64,000 nt of DNA from Actinoplanes derwentensis (GTDB lineage Bacteria; Actinomycetota; Actinomycetes; Mycobacteriales; Micromonosporaceae). The first letter of the stretch is position 1. Each line of letters begins with the position of its first letter. A program made the position numbers and the translations under genes. Below are positions 51,528 to 59,107 of this stretch, piece by piece. The DNA lies in the NCBI RefSeq assembly GCF_900104725.1, contig NZ_LT629758.1:8890001-8954000 (forward strand). The letters run 5' to 3'. Below the pieces are notes generated by a model. The model saw only the letters and a program-made list of their open reading frames with translations, searched no databases and had not been told where the DNA came from.

Positions 51528-52889
51528 GTGGCGACAACAGAGGTGATCGACCCGTCGACGGGTGAGGTCTTCACGACCGTACCCTCGCTGGGGCTGGAAG
51601 AGACCGACGCGGCGATCGACCGTGCGGCGAAGGCCTTCGGTGAGTGGCGGCGGGTGTCGCCCGGAGACCGGGCGCGGTTGTTGCGCCGCTTCGCGGCGGT
51701 CGTCGAGGAGAACATCGAAGACCTGGCCCGACTGGAGGTACGCAACGCCGGTCACACCATCGGCAACGCCCGGTGGGAGGCCGGCAACGTCCGGGACGTG
51801 CTGAACTACTACGCGGGCGCGCCGGAGCGGCTGTCCGGGCGGCAGATCCCGGTGGCCGGTGGTGTCGACGTGACGTTCCACGAGCCGCTCGGCGTGGTCG
51901 GCATCATCGTGCCGTGGAACTTCCCGATGCCGATCGCCGGCTGGGGGTTCGTGCCGGCTCTGGCCGCCGGCAACACGGTGGTGCTGAAACCGGCCGAGCT
52001 GACGCCGCTGACCGCGATCCGGCTCGGCGAGCTGGCCCTGGAGGCGGGGCTGCCGGAGAACGTGTTCCAGGTGCTGCCGGGCAAGGGCTCGGTGGTGGGG
52101 CAGCGGTTCGTCACCCATCCGGCGGTGCGCAAGGTCTGTTTCACCGGGTCCACCGAGGTCGGCAAGTCGATCATGGCGGGCTGTGCCGACCAGGTGAAAC
52201 GGGTGACGCTGGAGCTGGGTGGCAAGAGCGCCAACGTGATCTTCGCGGACGCTTCACTCGAGGCGGCCGCGGCTGCCGCGCCTTCTGCCGTCTTCGACAA
52301 CGCGGGTCAGGACTGCTGCGCGCGGTCCCGGATCCTGGTCGAGGCCTCGGTGTACGACGAGTTCCTGGAGAAGTTCGAGGCCGCCGTACGGAAATTTCGG
52401 GTGTTGGACCCTTCTGATGATCTGTCGGAGATGGGGCCACTGATCTCCGCGGGGCAGCGGGCGAGTGTGACGTCCTACCTGGACGGCGCTGATGTGGCCT
52501 TCCAGGGCTCTGTGCCGGACGGGAACGGCTGGTGGTTCCCGCCGACCGTGCTGCTGGCGTCATCGAGGACCGACCGGCACTGGCGTGAGGAGATCTTCGG
52601 GCCGGTGGTGAGCGTGCTGCCGTTCCGGGACGAGGCCGAGGCGATCGAGCTGGCCAACGACACCGAGTACGGGCTGTCCGGCTCGCTCTGGACCCGGGAC
52701 GTGGGCCGTGCGCTGCGCGTCTCGCGGGCTCTGGAGACCGGCGCGCTGAGTGTCAACAGCAACTCCTCGGTGCGCTACTGGACCCCCTTCGGTGGCATGA
52801 AACAGTCCGGTCTGGGTCGCGAGCTGGGACCGGACGCCTTGTTGTCCTTCACCGACGTGAAGAACGTGTTTATCTCAACGGGAGACTGA
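51528..52889 (+). CDS. NAD-dependent aldehyde dehydrogenase
   Basis: 453 residues from GTG 51528 (GAGG upstream). NAD-fold and catalytic pieces: GIIVPWNFPMPIAGWGFVPALAAGNTVVLKPAELTPL, FTGSTEVGKSIMAG, VTLELGGKSANVIFADA (Glu near 224), and NAGQDCCARSRILVE with the nucleophilic Cys near 257-258. PFGGMKQSGLGRELG ends the fold. It should oxidise the gamma-glutamyl aldehyde made by the SDR. It starts 16 bp after the ligase gene. Confidence 0.92.
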   Translation: MATTEVIDPSTGEVFTTVPSLGLEETDAAIDRAAKAFGEWRRVSPGDRARLLRRFAAVVEENIEDLARLEVRNAGHTIGNARWEAGNVRDVLNYYAGAPERLSGRQIPVAGGVDVTFHEPLGVVGIIVPWNFPMPIAGWGFVPALAAGNTVVLKPAELTPLTAIRLGELALEAGLPENVFQVLPGKGSVVGQRFVTHPAVRKVCFTGSTEVGKSIMAGCADQVKRVTLELGGKSANVIFADASLEAAAAAAPSAVFDNAGQDCCARSRILVEASVYDEFLEKFEAAVRKFRVLDPSDDLSEMGPLISAGQRASVTSYLDGADVAFQGSVPDGNGWWFPPTVLLASSRTDRHWREEIFGPVVSVLPFRDEAEAIELANDTEYGLSGSLWTRDVGRALRVSRALETGALSVNSNSSVRYWTPFGGMKQSGLGRELGPDALLSFTDVKNVFISTGD

Positions 52890-53654
52890 GTGGAACGCTT
52901 GCAGGGCCGGGTCGCCGTCATCACCGGCGCGGGCAGTGGAATCGGCTTGGCCACCGCGCGACGGTTCGCCGCCGAAGGGGCTTTCGTCGTCGCCGTCGAC
53001 ATCTCCGAGAAGGCGGGCAAGGCGATCGCCGAGGAGGTCGGCGGCGAGTTCGTGGCCTGTGACGTCAGCGAGGAGGAGCAGGTCAAGGCCCTCTTCGACG
53101 GCGTCGCCGAGCGGCACGGCCGGGTCGACATCGCCTTCAACAACGCCGGCATCTCGCCGCCCGACGACGATTCGATCCTGGTCACCGGCATCGACGCGTG
53201 GGAGCGGGTCCTCAAGGTCAACACGACGTCGGTCTTCTTCTGCTGCAAGTACGCGATCCCGCACATGCAGCGGCAGGGCAAGGGCTCGATCATCAACACC
53301 GCGTCGTTCGTGGCCCTGCTCGGGGCGGCCACGTCGCAGATCGCTTACACCGCCAGCAAGGGCGGGGTCCTGGCGATGACCCGGGAGCTGGGCGTCCAGT
53401 TCGCCCGGGAGGGCATCCGGATCAACGCGCTCTGCCCCGGCCCGGTGGCCACCCCGCTGCTGATGGAACTCTTCGCCAACGACCCGGAGCGAGCCGCCCG
53501 CCGGCTGGTGCACGTGCCGATGGGCCGGTTCGCCGAACCGGAGGAGATCGCCGCCGCGGTGGCCTTCCTGGCGAGTGACGACGCGTCGTTCATGACGGCT
53601 TCGCAGTTCGTCGTCGACGGCGGCATCACCGGAGCGTACGTAACTCCGCTGTGA
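52890..53654 (+). CDS. short-chain dehydrogenase/reductase
   Basis: 254 residues from GTG 52890, directly after the aldehyde dehydrogenase stop. NAD-binding ITGAGSGIGLATARRF, NNAGISPPDD, active-site Ser near 140 and YTASKGGVL (YxxxK) are visible; the C-terminal QFVVDGGITGAYVT is also typical. No PuuB-like FAD amine oxidase occurs in the cluster. That suggests the ligated amine carries an alcohol that the SDR oxidises. This is inference. Confidence 0.9.
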   Translation: MERLQGRVAVITGAGSGIGLATARRFAAEGAFVVAVDISEKAGKAIAEEVGGEFVACDVSEEEQVKALFDGVAERHGRVDIAFNNAGISPPDDDSILVTGIDAWERVLKVNTTSVFFCCKYAIPHMQRQGKGSIINTASFVALLGAATSQIAYTASKGGVLAMTRELGVQFAREGIRINALCPGPVATPLLMELFANDPERAARRLVHVPMGRFAEPEEIAAAVAFLASDDASFMTASQFVVDGGITGAYVTPL

Positions 53655-53669
53655 GGTTTGCCAACCCGC

Positions 53670-53675
53670 TACGGT
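53670..53675 (+). promoter_or_regulatory. -10 box TACGGT after the SDR
   Basis: TACGGT lies 16 bp beyond the SDR stop. A start near 53682 would give a short RNA ending at the hairpin 53776-53801. Confidence 0.35.
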
Positions 53676-53681
53676 GGGGAA

Positions 53682-53801
53682 ACAGCCCTATACACCCAGC
53701 TCAGCCAGGTGTGAAGGGTCGAATCCCCGCCCGCGCGGTCCAGCTCCCGTGTAGGTGGGACAGATGGGCCCGTGACGCGGCGCCGGTTCTCCGGCGCCGC
53801 G
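53682..53801 (+). ncRNA. candidate small structured RNA (120 nt)
   Basis: It runs from the predicted start of the TACGGT promoter to an 11-bp terminator. It folds into several short stems: ACACC/GGTGT, GGG/CCC enclosing TCGAAT, and TCCC/GGGA. The text contains D-arm-like AGCTCAGCCAGGT and T-loop-like GGGTCGAATCCCC, but no anticodon stem fits. It may be a regulatory RNA, a leader for the hydrolase gene, or a 3' UTR. Confidence 0.35.
53776..53801 (+). terminator. 11-bp GC hairpin terminator
   Basis: CGCGGCGCCGG pairs with CCGGCGCCGCG around TTCT. It separates the SDR transcript from the first hydrolase gene, which has its own promoter. Confidence 0.75.
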
Positions 53802-53811
53802 CGCCTGTGAC

Positions 53812-53817
53812 TACGGT
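53812..53817 (+). promoter_or_regulatory. -10 box TACGGT, leaderless (hydrolase 1)
   Basis: TACGGT followed by six bases and ATG 53824. Confidence 0.5.
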
Positions 53818-53823
53818 GGTGCG

Positions 53824-54516
53824 ATGCGTCCGATCATCGGCATAACTTCCTACGTGCTTCCCGCGAGTTGGGGAGTGTGGGTCGATCTCCCGACCGCGCT
53901 GGTTCCGCACGACTACGCCGAGGCGGTTCGTCTCGCCGGAGGCCGTGCCGTGCTGCTGCCGCCGGACGACCTCGACGCCGACGTGCTGGACCGCCTCGAC
54001 GGCCTGGTGCTGGCCGGGGGCCCGGACCTGGTGCCCGCGCACTACGGGCAGCAGACCGGGCCGCACACCGTCACCCATCCCGAGCGGGACACCGCCGAGC
54101 TGCTCCTGCTGCGTGCCGCCCTGGACCGTGACCTGCCGCTGCTCGGCGTCTGCCGGGGCATGCAACTGCTCGCGGTGGCCGCCGGTGGCACCCTGCACCA
54201 GCACCTGCCCGACCTGCTCGGGCACGAGAAACACCGTCCGGCACCGGGTGTCTACGGCTCCCAGTCCGCCGGGTTCGCGCCCGGCAGCCGGATCGCCGCC
54301 CTGATGGGCGACGACACGACCATCAACTGTTTCCACCACCAGGGTGTCTCCGACCCCGGTTCGCTCACCGTCACCGGATGGGCCGACGACGGCCTGCCCG
54401 AGGCGGTCGAGGACCCGGCGCGGCGGTTTGTGCTCGGGGTGCAGTGGCATCCGGAGGTGGGCCGCGACCGACGGCTCTTCGGGGCCCTGGTGGCGGCGTC
54501 CGAGGAGAACCGTTGA
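53824..54516 (+). CDS. gamma-glutamyl hydrolase, peptidase C26 (PuuD-like), copy 1
   Basis: 230 residues. Class I glutamine amidotransferase-like fold: RPIIGITSYV, LDGLVLAGGPDLVPAHYG, nucleophile Cys110 in LLGVCRGMQLLAVAAGGTLHQHLPDLLGH, and VQWHPEV with the His-x-Glu pair near 210. It probably hydrolyses the gamma-glutamyl product to release glutamate. A terminator precedes it, so it is a separate transcript. It overlaps the second copy by 4 bp (TTGA). Confidence 0.9.
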   Translation: MRPIIGITSYVLPASWGVWVDLPTALVPHDYAEAVRLAGGRAVLLPPDDLDADVLDRLDGLVLAGGPDLVPAHYGQQTGPHTVTHPERDTAELLLLRAALDRDLPLLGVCRGMQLLAVAAGGTLHQHLPDLLGHEKHRPAPGVYGSQSAGFAPGSRIAALMGDDTTINCFHHQGVSDPGSLTVTGWADDGLPEAVEDPARRFVLGVQWHPEVGRDRRLFGALVAASEENR

Positions 54517-55253
54517 CCAAGACCAGACCCCTGATCGGCCTGACCGCCTACGCCGAGCAGGTGCGCCACGGCCGGAACGACCTGATGGCCGGAATGCTCC
54601 CGATGTCCTACGTGAAGGCAGTGCACGCCGTCGGCGGCCGGGCAGTCCTGATCACGCCCGACGACCCCGGCACCGACGTGCTCGACGCCCTCGACGGCAT
54701 CGTCTTCTGCGGCGGCGGCGACATCGACCCGGCGCACTGGGGTGCCCCGCAGCACCCGGCCACCGAGGTCGACGGCCCGCGGGACGCCTCCGAACTGATG
54801 CTGATGCGCGCCGCCCTGGCCGCCGGCCTGCCGACCCTCGGTGTCTGCCGGGGCCTGCAGATGATGGCCGTCGCCACCGGCGGCACGCTGCACCAGCACC
54901 TGCCGGACCTGATCGGGCACGACCGGCACCGGGCCGCGTCCGGCACCGACCCGCTCGCCGCCGGGGCCTCCGACTACGGCCGGCACGACGTGGTTCTCGA
55001 AGAGGGTTCGATGGCGCACCGGATCCTCGGCCGGACCCTGACCGTCAACTCCTTCCACCACCAGGCGATCGCCGATCCGGGCGAGTTCGTGCCGGTCGGC
55101 TGGTGCCCGGACGACCGGGTGATCGAGGTCGTCGAGCATCCTGGGCTGGCCTTCGCCCTGGGCGTGCAGTGGCATCCGGAGCGCACCTCCGACCTGCGGG
55201 CGTTCGCGGCGCTGGTGGAGGCGTCGGTGCGGGCCCGGTCGGTCGCCGCCTGA
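54513..55253 (+). CDS. gamma-glutamyl hydrolase, peptidase C26 (PuuD-like), copy 2
   Basis: 246 residues from TTG 54513, coupled to copy 1 (GAGGAG upstream). It has RPLIGLTAYAEQV, LDGIVFCGGGDIDPAHWG, Cys112 in LGVCRGLQMMAVATGGTLHQHLPDLIGH and LGVQWHPERT. The pair share the HQHLPDL(L/I)GH box and overall layout but differ in length, so they may act on different gamma-glutamyl compounds. Confidence 0.9.
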   Translation: MTKTRPLIGLTAYAEQVRHGRNDLMAGMLPMSYVKAVHAVGGRAVLITPDDPGTDVLDALDGIVFCGGGDIDPAHWGAPQHPATEVDGPRDASELMLMRAALAAGLPTLGVCRGLQMMAVATGGTLHQHLPDLIGHDRHRAASGTDPLAAGASDYGRHDVVLEEGSMAHRILGRTLTVNSFHHQAIADPGEFVPVGWCPDDRVIEVVEHPGLAFALGVQWHPERTSDLRAFAALVEASVRARSVAA

Positions 55254-55277
55254 CGAGCGCTCCCGCCGGTCCGGTGT

Positions 55278-55283
55278 TAAGTT
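55278..55283 (+). promoter_or_regulatory. -10 box TAAGTT of the ATPase gene
   Basis: TAAGTT predicts a start near 55290 and a leader of about 30 nt with GGGGGAGG. Confidence 0.4.
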
Positions 55284-55318
55284 TCTTTTCCGCGGATCAG
55301 GGGGAGGCGGCTGATGGG

Positions 55319-55768
55319 GTGGCTGCGCAACGCCTCGTCCTCTGCGGACGGGCCGGCGACATGGCCCGGGTCGCGCTGGAGGTGACCGAGCCCCGTGAGT
55401 TCGAGTTGCGGCTGCCGTCCGAAGCCGGCCGGCTGATCGTGCTGCGGCGGCGCCTGGAGGACTTCCTGTCCGCCCATCAGGTGCCCGACGACGACGCCTT
55501 CGACCTGGTGATGGCGGTCTCCGAGGCGGCGGCGAACGCCGTCGAGCATCCGGTCGACCCGGCCGAGCCGTGGATCACCGTGACGGCCTCGTTCCAGCCG
55601 GAGGCGGTGCTGGTGACGGTCCGCGACACCGGTGGCTGGCGCCCGTCCGGCGACGCCGGTTTCCGCGGCCGTGGCCTGGCCCTGATCGGCGCGCTCACCG
55701 AGCTCTCGGTGCATCGCTCCGCGGAGGGCACCGAGGTGGTGCTGCGCCGGCCGCTCAGCCGGTCCTGA
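55319..55768 (+). CDS. HATPase_c_2 anti-sigma regulatory factor-like protein
   Basis: 149 residues from GTG 55319 (GGGGGAGG upstream); ATG 55361 is an alternative. It has a GHKL ATPase: [19 protein letters not shown] (N box), [11 protein letters not shown] (G1), [13 protein letters not shown] (G2) and TEVVLRRPL. Such RsbW/SpoIIAB-like proteins bind and inhibit sigma factors or antagonists. No partner sigma, anti-anti-sigma or SpoIIE gene is adjacent. Its target is unknown. Confidence 0.8.
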   Translation: MAAQRLVLCGRAGDMARVALEVTEPREFELRLPSEAGRLIVLRRRLEDFLSAHQVPDDDAFDLVMAVSEAAANAVEHPVDPAEPWITVTASFQPEAVLVTVRDTGGWRPSGDAGFRGRGLALIGALTELSVHRSAEGTEVVLRRPLSRS

Positions 55769-55786
55769 CCCGGCGAACGCGACGGT

Positions 55787-55792
55787 TACGCT
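55787..55792 (+). promoter_or_regulatory. -10 box TACGCT, leaderless (map)
   Basis: TACGCT followed by seven bases and ATG 55800. Confidence 0.55.
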
Positions 55793-55799
55793 GTCGGGC

Positions 55800-56657
55800 A
55801 TGACCGTTCGTGCCCCACTCGTGCCGGGAAAACAGTCGCGTGAGCGGTCGGTCCCGGCGCAGATCACCCGCCCTGAGTACGTCGGCAAGAAACGCCCGCA
55901 GGAGTGGCGCGGCTCGCACGTGCAGACCGCCGAGACGATCGAGAAGATGCGGATCGCCGGCCGGATCGCCGCGCAGGCCACCCAGCTCGCCGGTGAGCAC
56001 TGTGAACCCGGGGTGACTACCGACGAGATCGACCGGGTGGTGCACGAGTTCCTGCTCGACCACCGGGCCTATCCGTCGACACTCGGTTACAAGGGTTTCC
56101 CCAAATCCTGCTGCACCTCCCTGAACGAGGTGATCTGTCACGGCATCCCGGACTCCACCGTGCTTGCCGACGGCGACATCATCAACGTCGACGTCACGGC
56201 GTACCTGAACGGGGTGCACGGCGACACCGACGCCACGTTCTGTGTGGGTGAGGTGAGCGAAGAAGCCCGGCTGCTGGTCGAGCGGACCCACACAGCGATG
56301 ATGCGGGGCATCCGCGCGGTCGCCCCGGGCCGTCCGATCAACGCGATCGGCCGGGTCATCGAGGCGTACGCGAAGCGGTTCGGTTACGGCGTGGTCCGTG
56401 ACTTCACCGGGCACGGCATCGGCGAGGCCTTCCACTCCGGGCTGTACGTGCCGCACTACGACAAGCCCGAGCTCACCACCGTGATGGAACCGGGCATGAC
56501 GTTCACCATCGAGCCGATGATCTGCCTGGGCACCTACGAGTACGAGGTGTGGAAGGACGGCTGGACGGTCGTCACCAAGGACCGGAAGTGGACCGCCCAG
56601 TTCGAGCACACCCTGGTGGTCACCGAGGACGGTTACGAGATCCTCACACTGCCCTGA
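55800..56657 (+). CDS. map: methionine aminopeptidase type I
   Basis: 285 residues. A 40-residue N-terminal extension ([33 protein letters not shown] has the PxxP-like linker of mycobacterial MapB) precedes the pita-bread core. Metal ligands are in [39 protein letters not shown], and [11 protein letters not shown], with E in [11 protein letters not shown]. It removes the initiator methionine of new proteins. It is monocistronic and leaderless, and is next to the nucleotidyltransferase gene on the opposite strand. Confidence 0.95.
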   Translation: MTVRAPLVPGKQSRERSVPAQITRPEYVGKKRPQEWRGSHVQTAETIEKMRIAGRIAAQATQLAGEHCEPGVTTDEIDRVVHEFLLDHRAYPSTLGYKGFPKSCCTSLNEVICHGIPDSTVLADGDIINVDVTAYLNGVHGDTDATFCVGEVSEEARLLVERTHTAMMRGIRAVAPGRPINAIGRVIEAYAKRFGYGVVRDFTGHGIGEAFHSGLYVPHYDKPELTTVMEPGMTFTIEPMICLGTYEYEVWKDGWTVVTKDRKWTAQFEHTLVVTEDGYEILTLP

Positions 56658-56662
56658 CCCGG

Positions 56663-57388
56663 TCAGTCGAAGAGCGCGCCGAGGCGGCCGTCCACCGGGC
56701 GGCCGCGTGCGGTCAGCTCCTCAGCCTGATAGTTCAGGATCGCGCCCAGCTCCTGTGTGCCGGCCGTGGCCACCCCGGCGTGCTTGACCGCGTCCGCGGT
56801 GTTGCGGAAGTAGGTGCGGGTCAGGAAACCGGTGACCATCGCCGCGTACAACCGGGCCTCGGCCATCATCATCGTGGCGGCGTCGGTGTCGCACCGCTGG
56901 GCGTGCCGCACCGCCCGGGAGTGCGCGCCACTGGCGACCGCCCAGCTGGACCGGGCCTGTCCGGTGAACTCCATCGGCCGGGCCTCGGTCAGCAGCGTCA
57001 GATGGGCCTCCCGCCGGTCCTTGAACCAGCTCTGCAGGTCCAGCAGCGGGAACGTGGTGATGAACGCGTCCGCCTGCAGCGGCCAGAGCGGGGCCAGCAG
57101 CCGGGCCTCACCCAGTCCCTGTTCCGCGGTGATCACCCGTAGGTCGACCGGGATGCCGTCGACCATGCGCCGGGCGGGTTTCGGCCCGGTCCGCGGACGC
57201 GACGTCACCACCAGCAGGTTGACGTCGCTGCTGTCGCTGTCGTCCCCGTGGGCCATCGACCCGAACAGGCCGATCGCCTGGACCTCGGCTCGCCACCGGT
57301 CCAGCACGGCCTCGCGCAGCCGGATCGCCAGCGCCCCACGGGGCGAGGTGGCGTCGAGGTCGTCGATCACACAGTCATTGTCGGCCAT
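56663..57388 (-). CDS. nucleotidyltransferase domain protein
   Basis: 241 residues. The N-terminal NTase fold has AIGLFGSMAHGDDSDSSDVNLLVVTSRP near residues 38-65: the GSxxxGxxxxxSDVD-type motif is kept, with SDVN in place of SDxD. The C-terminal half is helical (ARSSWAVASGAHSRAVRHAQRCDTDAATMMMAEARLYAAMVTGFL) and resembles HEPN-type or KNTase partner domains. Substrate and role unknown. It is convergent with map, 5 bp apart. Confidence 0.75.
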   Translation of the reverse strand: MADNDCVIDDLDATSPRGALAIRLREAVLDRWRAEVQAIGLFGSMAHGDDSDSSDVNLLVVTSRPRTGPKPARRMVDGIPVDLRVITAEQGLGEARLLAPLWPLQADAFITTFPLLDLQSWFKDRREAHLTLLTEARPMEFTGQARSSWAVASGAHSRAVRHAQRCDTDAATMMMAEARLYAAMVTGFLTRTYFRNTADAVKHAGVATAGTQELGAILNYQAEELTARGRPVDGRLGALFD

Positions 57389-57410
57389 CCACCCGGTGCG
57401 CCGGGGCCGA

Positions 57411-57839
57411 TCATGGGACCGGACGGCCCGGAAAAGCCATTGTCAACGGAGTCACCTCGGCCAGCCGCCGCCACCGGGTCGCCCGAACCGCGGAATCGGT
57501 CAGATGCGACAGCGCGTCGGCCCGCTCGGCGTCCTCGGTGACCGGCAGCAGCACCCGCCACGCCTGGGCCACCCCGTCCTCCACGTGCACGGCCAGCTTC
57601 AGCGCGCCCTCCCGGTCGGTGACCTCGAACGGCAGCTCGTACGCCGCCGGGGCCGGTGGTGAGCTGGCCCGCAACTCGTCCAGCCTCGTGACCAGGATGT
57701 CCCGCCGGGACCGGTGCTCCTGCTCGGCGGCGCGGGCCCGGGACACCTCGTCGTCGCCGGACAGGCGGACGCCGATCACGCCGTACGCATAGATGGCCGC
57801 CTCCTCGGCGGCGAGGGCGGCGGCGAGTTGTTCGGTCAC
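57411..57839 (-). CDS. DUF4439 ferritin-like protein
   Basis: 142 residues from GTG 57839. Two long helices with LAAALAAEEAAIYAYGVIGVRLSG, then ARAAEQEHRSRRDILVTRLDEL, fit the DUF4439 four-helix (ferritin-like) family. The carboxylates and His expected for metal are present but not in the classic ferritin order. It lies one gene from rimP; a ferritin-like gene near rimP is also found in mycobacteria. It shares this fold with the next gene. Confidence 0.75.
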   Translation of the reverse strand: MTEQLAAALAAEEAAIYAYGVIGVRLSGDDEVSRARAAEQEHRSRRDILVTRLDELRASSPPAPAAYELPFEVTDREGALKLAVHVEDGVAQAWRVLLPVTEDAERADALSHLTDSAVRATRWRRLAEVTPLTMAFPGRPVP

Positions 57840-57846
57840 GCCCGAA

Positions 57847-57852
57847 ACCCTA
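57847..57852 (-). promoter_or_regulatory. -10 box TAGGGT, leaderless (DUF4439 gene)
   Basis: TAGGGT followed by seven bases and GTG 57839 on the minus strand. Confidence 0.5.
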
Positions 57853-57857
57853 ACGGG

Positions 57858-58331
57858 TCAGCGCAGCGCCTCGGCGTGCGTGGCCCGGCAGGCGGCGATC
57901 GAACCGACCAGCGCGGCCCGTTCCCGTGGCGCCGCCTTGCACGCGGCGGCGGCGGTCTTCTGCGCGGACTGCTCGGCCTTACGCAGCGTGGCCGTGGTGT
58001 CCGTGGCGCCGGCCGGTGCCGAGGCCGAGGGAGCGACCGACGCCACCGCGGCGCCGATCACCTTGGTCAGCTCGGTGGCGTGCGCCCGGTGGTCCTCGGC
58101 CAGGGGGGTGAGCCGCGCCGCCAGGTTCGGCGTCGCGAGGATCACCCGGTCGTACGCCCCGGCCAGGGCCAGCGCCTCGTCGAGCAGCGGCTGCAACGCG
58201 TCCGGCTGCGGCGCGGGTTCGGGGCCGTCGTCGCCGAGCAGGCCACACCCGGCGAGCGCGGTCGAACCGGCCGCCACCGCCCCCAGGAAGACCCGTCGTG
58301 AGTGAATCTGCACCCGGCCAGTCAACACCAT
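57858..58331 (-). CDS. Tat-exported lipoprotein, ferritin-like
   Basis: 157 residues; a GTG at 58310 is an alternative start and removes seven residues. SRRVFLGAVAAGSTALAGCGLLG combines a twin-arginine motif with a lipobox (LAGC), so it is likely exported folded and lipid-anchored. The mature part (LQPLLDEALALAGAYDRVILATP, LTPLAEDHRAHATELTKVIGAA) is helical like the preceding DUF4439 gene. The two may be a cytoplasmic and an extracellular version. Metal and substrate are unknown. Confidence 0.72.
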   Translation of the reverse strand: MVLTGRVQIHSRRVFLGAVAAGSTALAGCGLLGDDGPEPAPQPDALQPLLDEALALAGAYDRVILATPNLAARLTPLAEDHRAHATELTKVIGAAVASVAPSASAPAGATDTTATLRKAEQSAQKTAAAACKAAPRERAALVGSIAACRATHAEALR

Positions 58332-58411
58332 TCGGTGCGGCGCTGCTTCGGGCCGTCCGCCGGCGCGTTACGCTCAGCATCAGCCGCGGGGCCGTCGAAT
58401 GCCCGGCGGCA

Positions 58412-58417
58412 TATAGT
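58412..58417 (+). promoter_or_regulatory. -10 box TATAGT of the rimP-infB operon
   Basis: TATAGT matches TANNNT and predicts a start near 58424, with a leader of about 50 nt and GAGAGG before the rimP ATG. Confidence 0.5.
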
Positions 58418-58474
58418 CGTTCCCTGCGAGAACACTCGTTCCGCGAATTTTAAGTTGACGAGAGGTCGAGCCCG

Positions 58475-59107
58475 ATGACGCAGCGCGGTCGCGCCGGGGC
58501 CCGGCCCGGTGGTCGCCCCGACAGCCGGCGTAACCGGCCGGAGTCCGAGACCCGTGACACCCCGGCCCCACCCCGTGTCGATCTGAGTGCCGCCCGTGCC
58601 CGGCTCCGCGAGGTGGTCGAGCCGGTGGTCGCCAAGTCCGGTTATGACCTGGAGGACCTGTCCGTGTCCCGGGCCGGCCGCCGGTTCGTGGTGCGGGTGC
58701 TGGTCGACCGGGACGCCGGTGTCGGCCTCGACGACGTGGCGGTGGTCTCCCGGGCGATCTCCGACGCGCTCGACGCCGCCGACGAGTCCGGTGGCGAGTT
58801 GCTCGCCGGGGAGTACCAGCTGGAGGTCGGCTCCCCCGGAGTGGACCGGCCGCTGACTGAGCCCCGGCACTGGCGCCGTAACACCGGCCGCCTGGTCGAG
58901 GTGAACGGACTGGTCGGCCGAGTGGTCTCGGCCGGCGATACAGGTGTGGCGCTTGACGTGGACGGCACGACCCGTGAGCTGGCCTGGGCCGAGCTCGGGG
59001 CGGGCAAGGTCCAGATCGAGTTCAAGCGCTTGGACGATGCCGATTTCGGCGAAGAAGACGAAGACGTCGAAGACGACGATGAGGACGAAGGGGAGGGCGA
59101 GGAGTGA
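58475..59107 (+). CDS. rimP: ribosome maturation factor RimP
   Basis: 210 residues. [50 protein letters not shown] near residue 50 and [22 protein letters not shown] are RimP hallmarks. An Arg/Gly-rich N-terminal extension and an acidic tail ([18 protein letters not shown]) are extra. It helps 30S assembly. It overlaps nusA by 4 bp (GTGA). Confidence 0.94.
   Translation: MTQRGRAGARPGGRPDSRRNRPESETRDTPAPPRVDLSAARARLREVVEPVVAKSGYDLEDLSVSRAGRRFVVRVLVDRDAGVGLDDVAVVSRAISDALDAADESGGELLAGEYQLEVGSPGVDRPLTEPRHWRRNTGRLVEVNGLVGRVVSAGDTGVALDVDGTTRELAWAELGAGKVQIEFKRLDDADFGEEDEDVEDDDEDEGEGEE

Noticed and set aside
53682..53775. A tRNA gene in the gap after the SDR gene (AGCTCAGCCAGGT and GGGTCGAATCCCC look like D-arm and T-loop)
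   Set aside because: The spacing leaves no room for an anticodon stem, the loop has one base too few, and no acceptor stem pairs. I kept it only as an unclassified candidate RNA.
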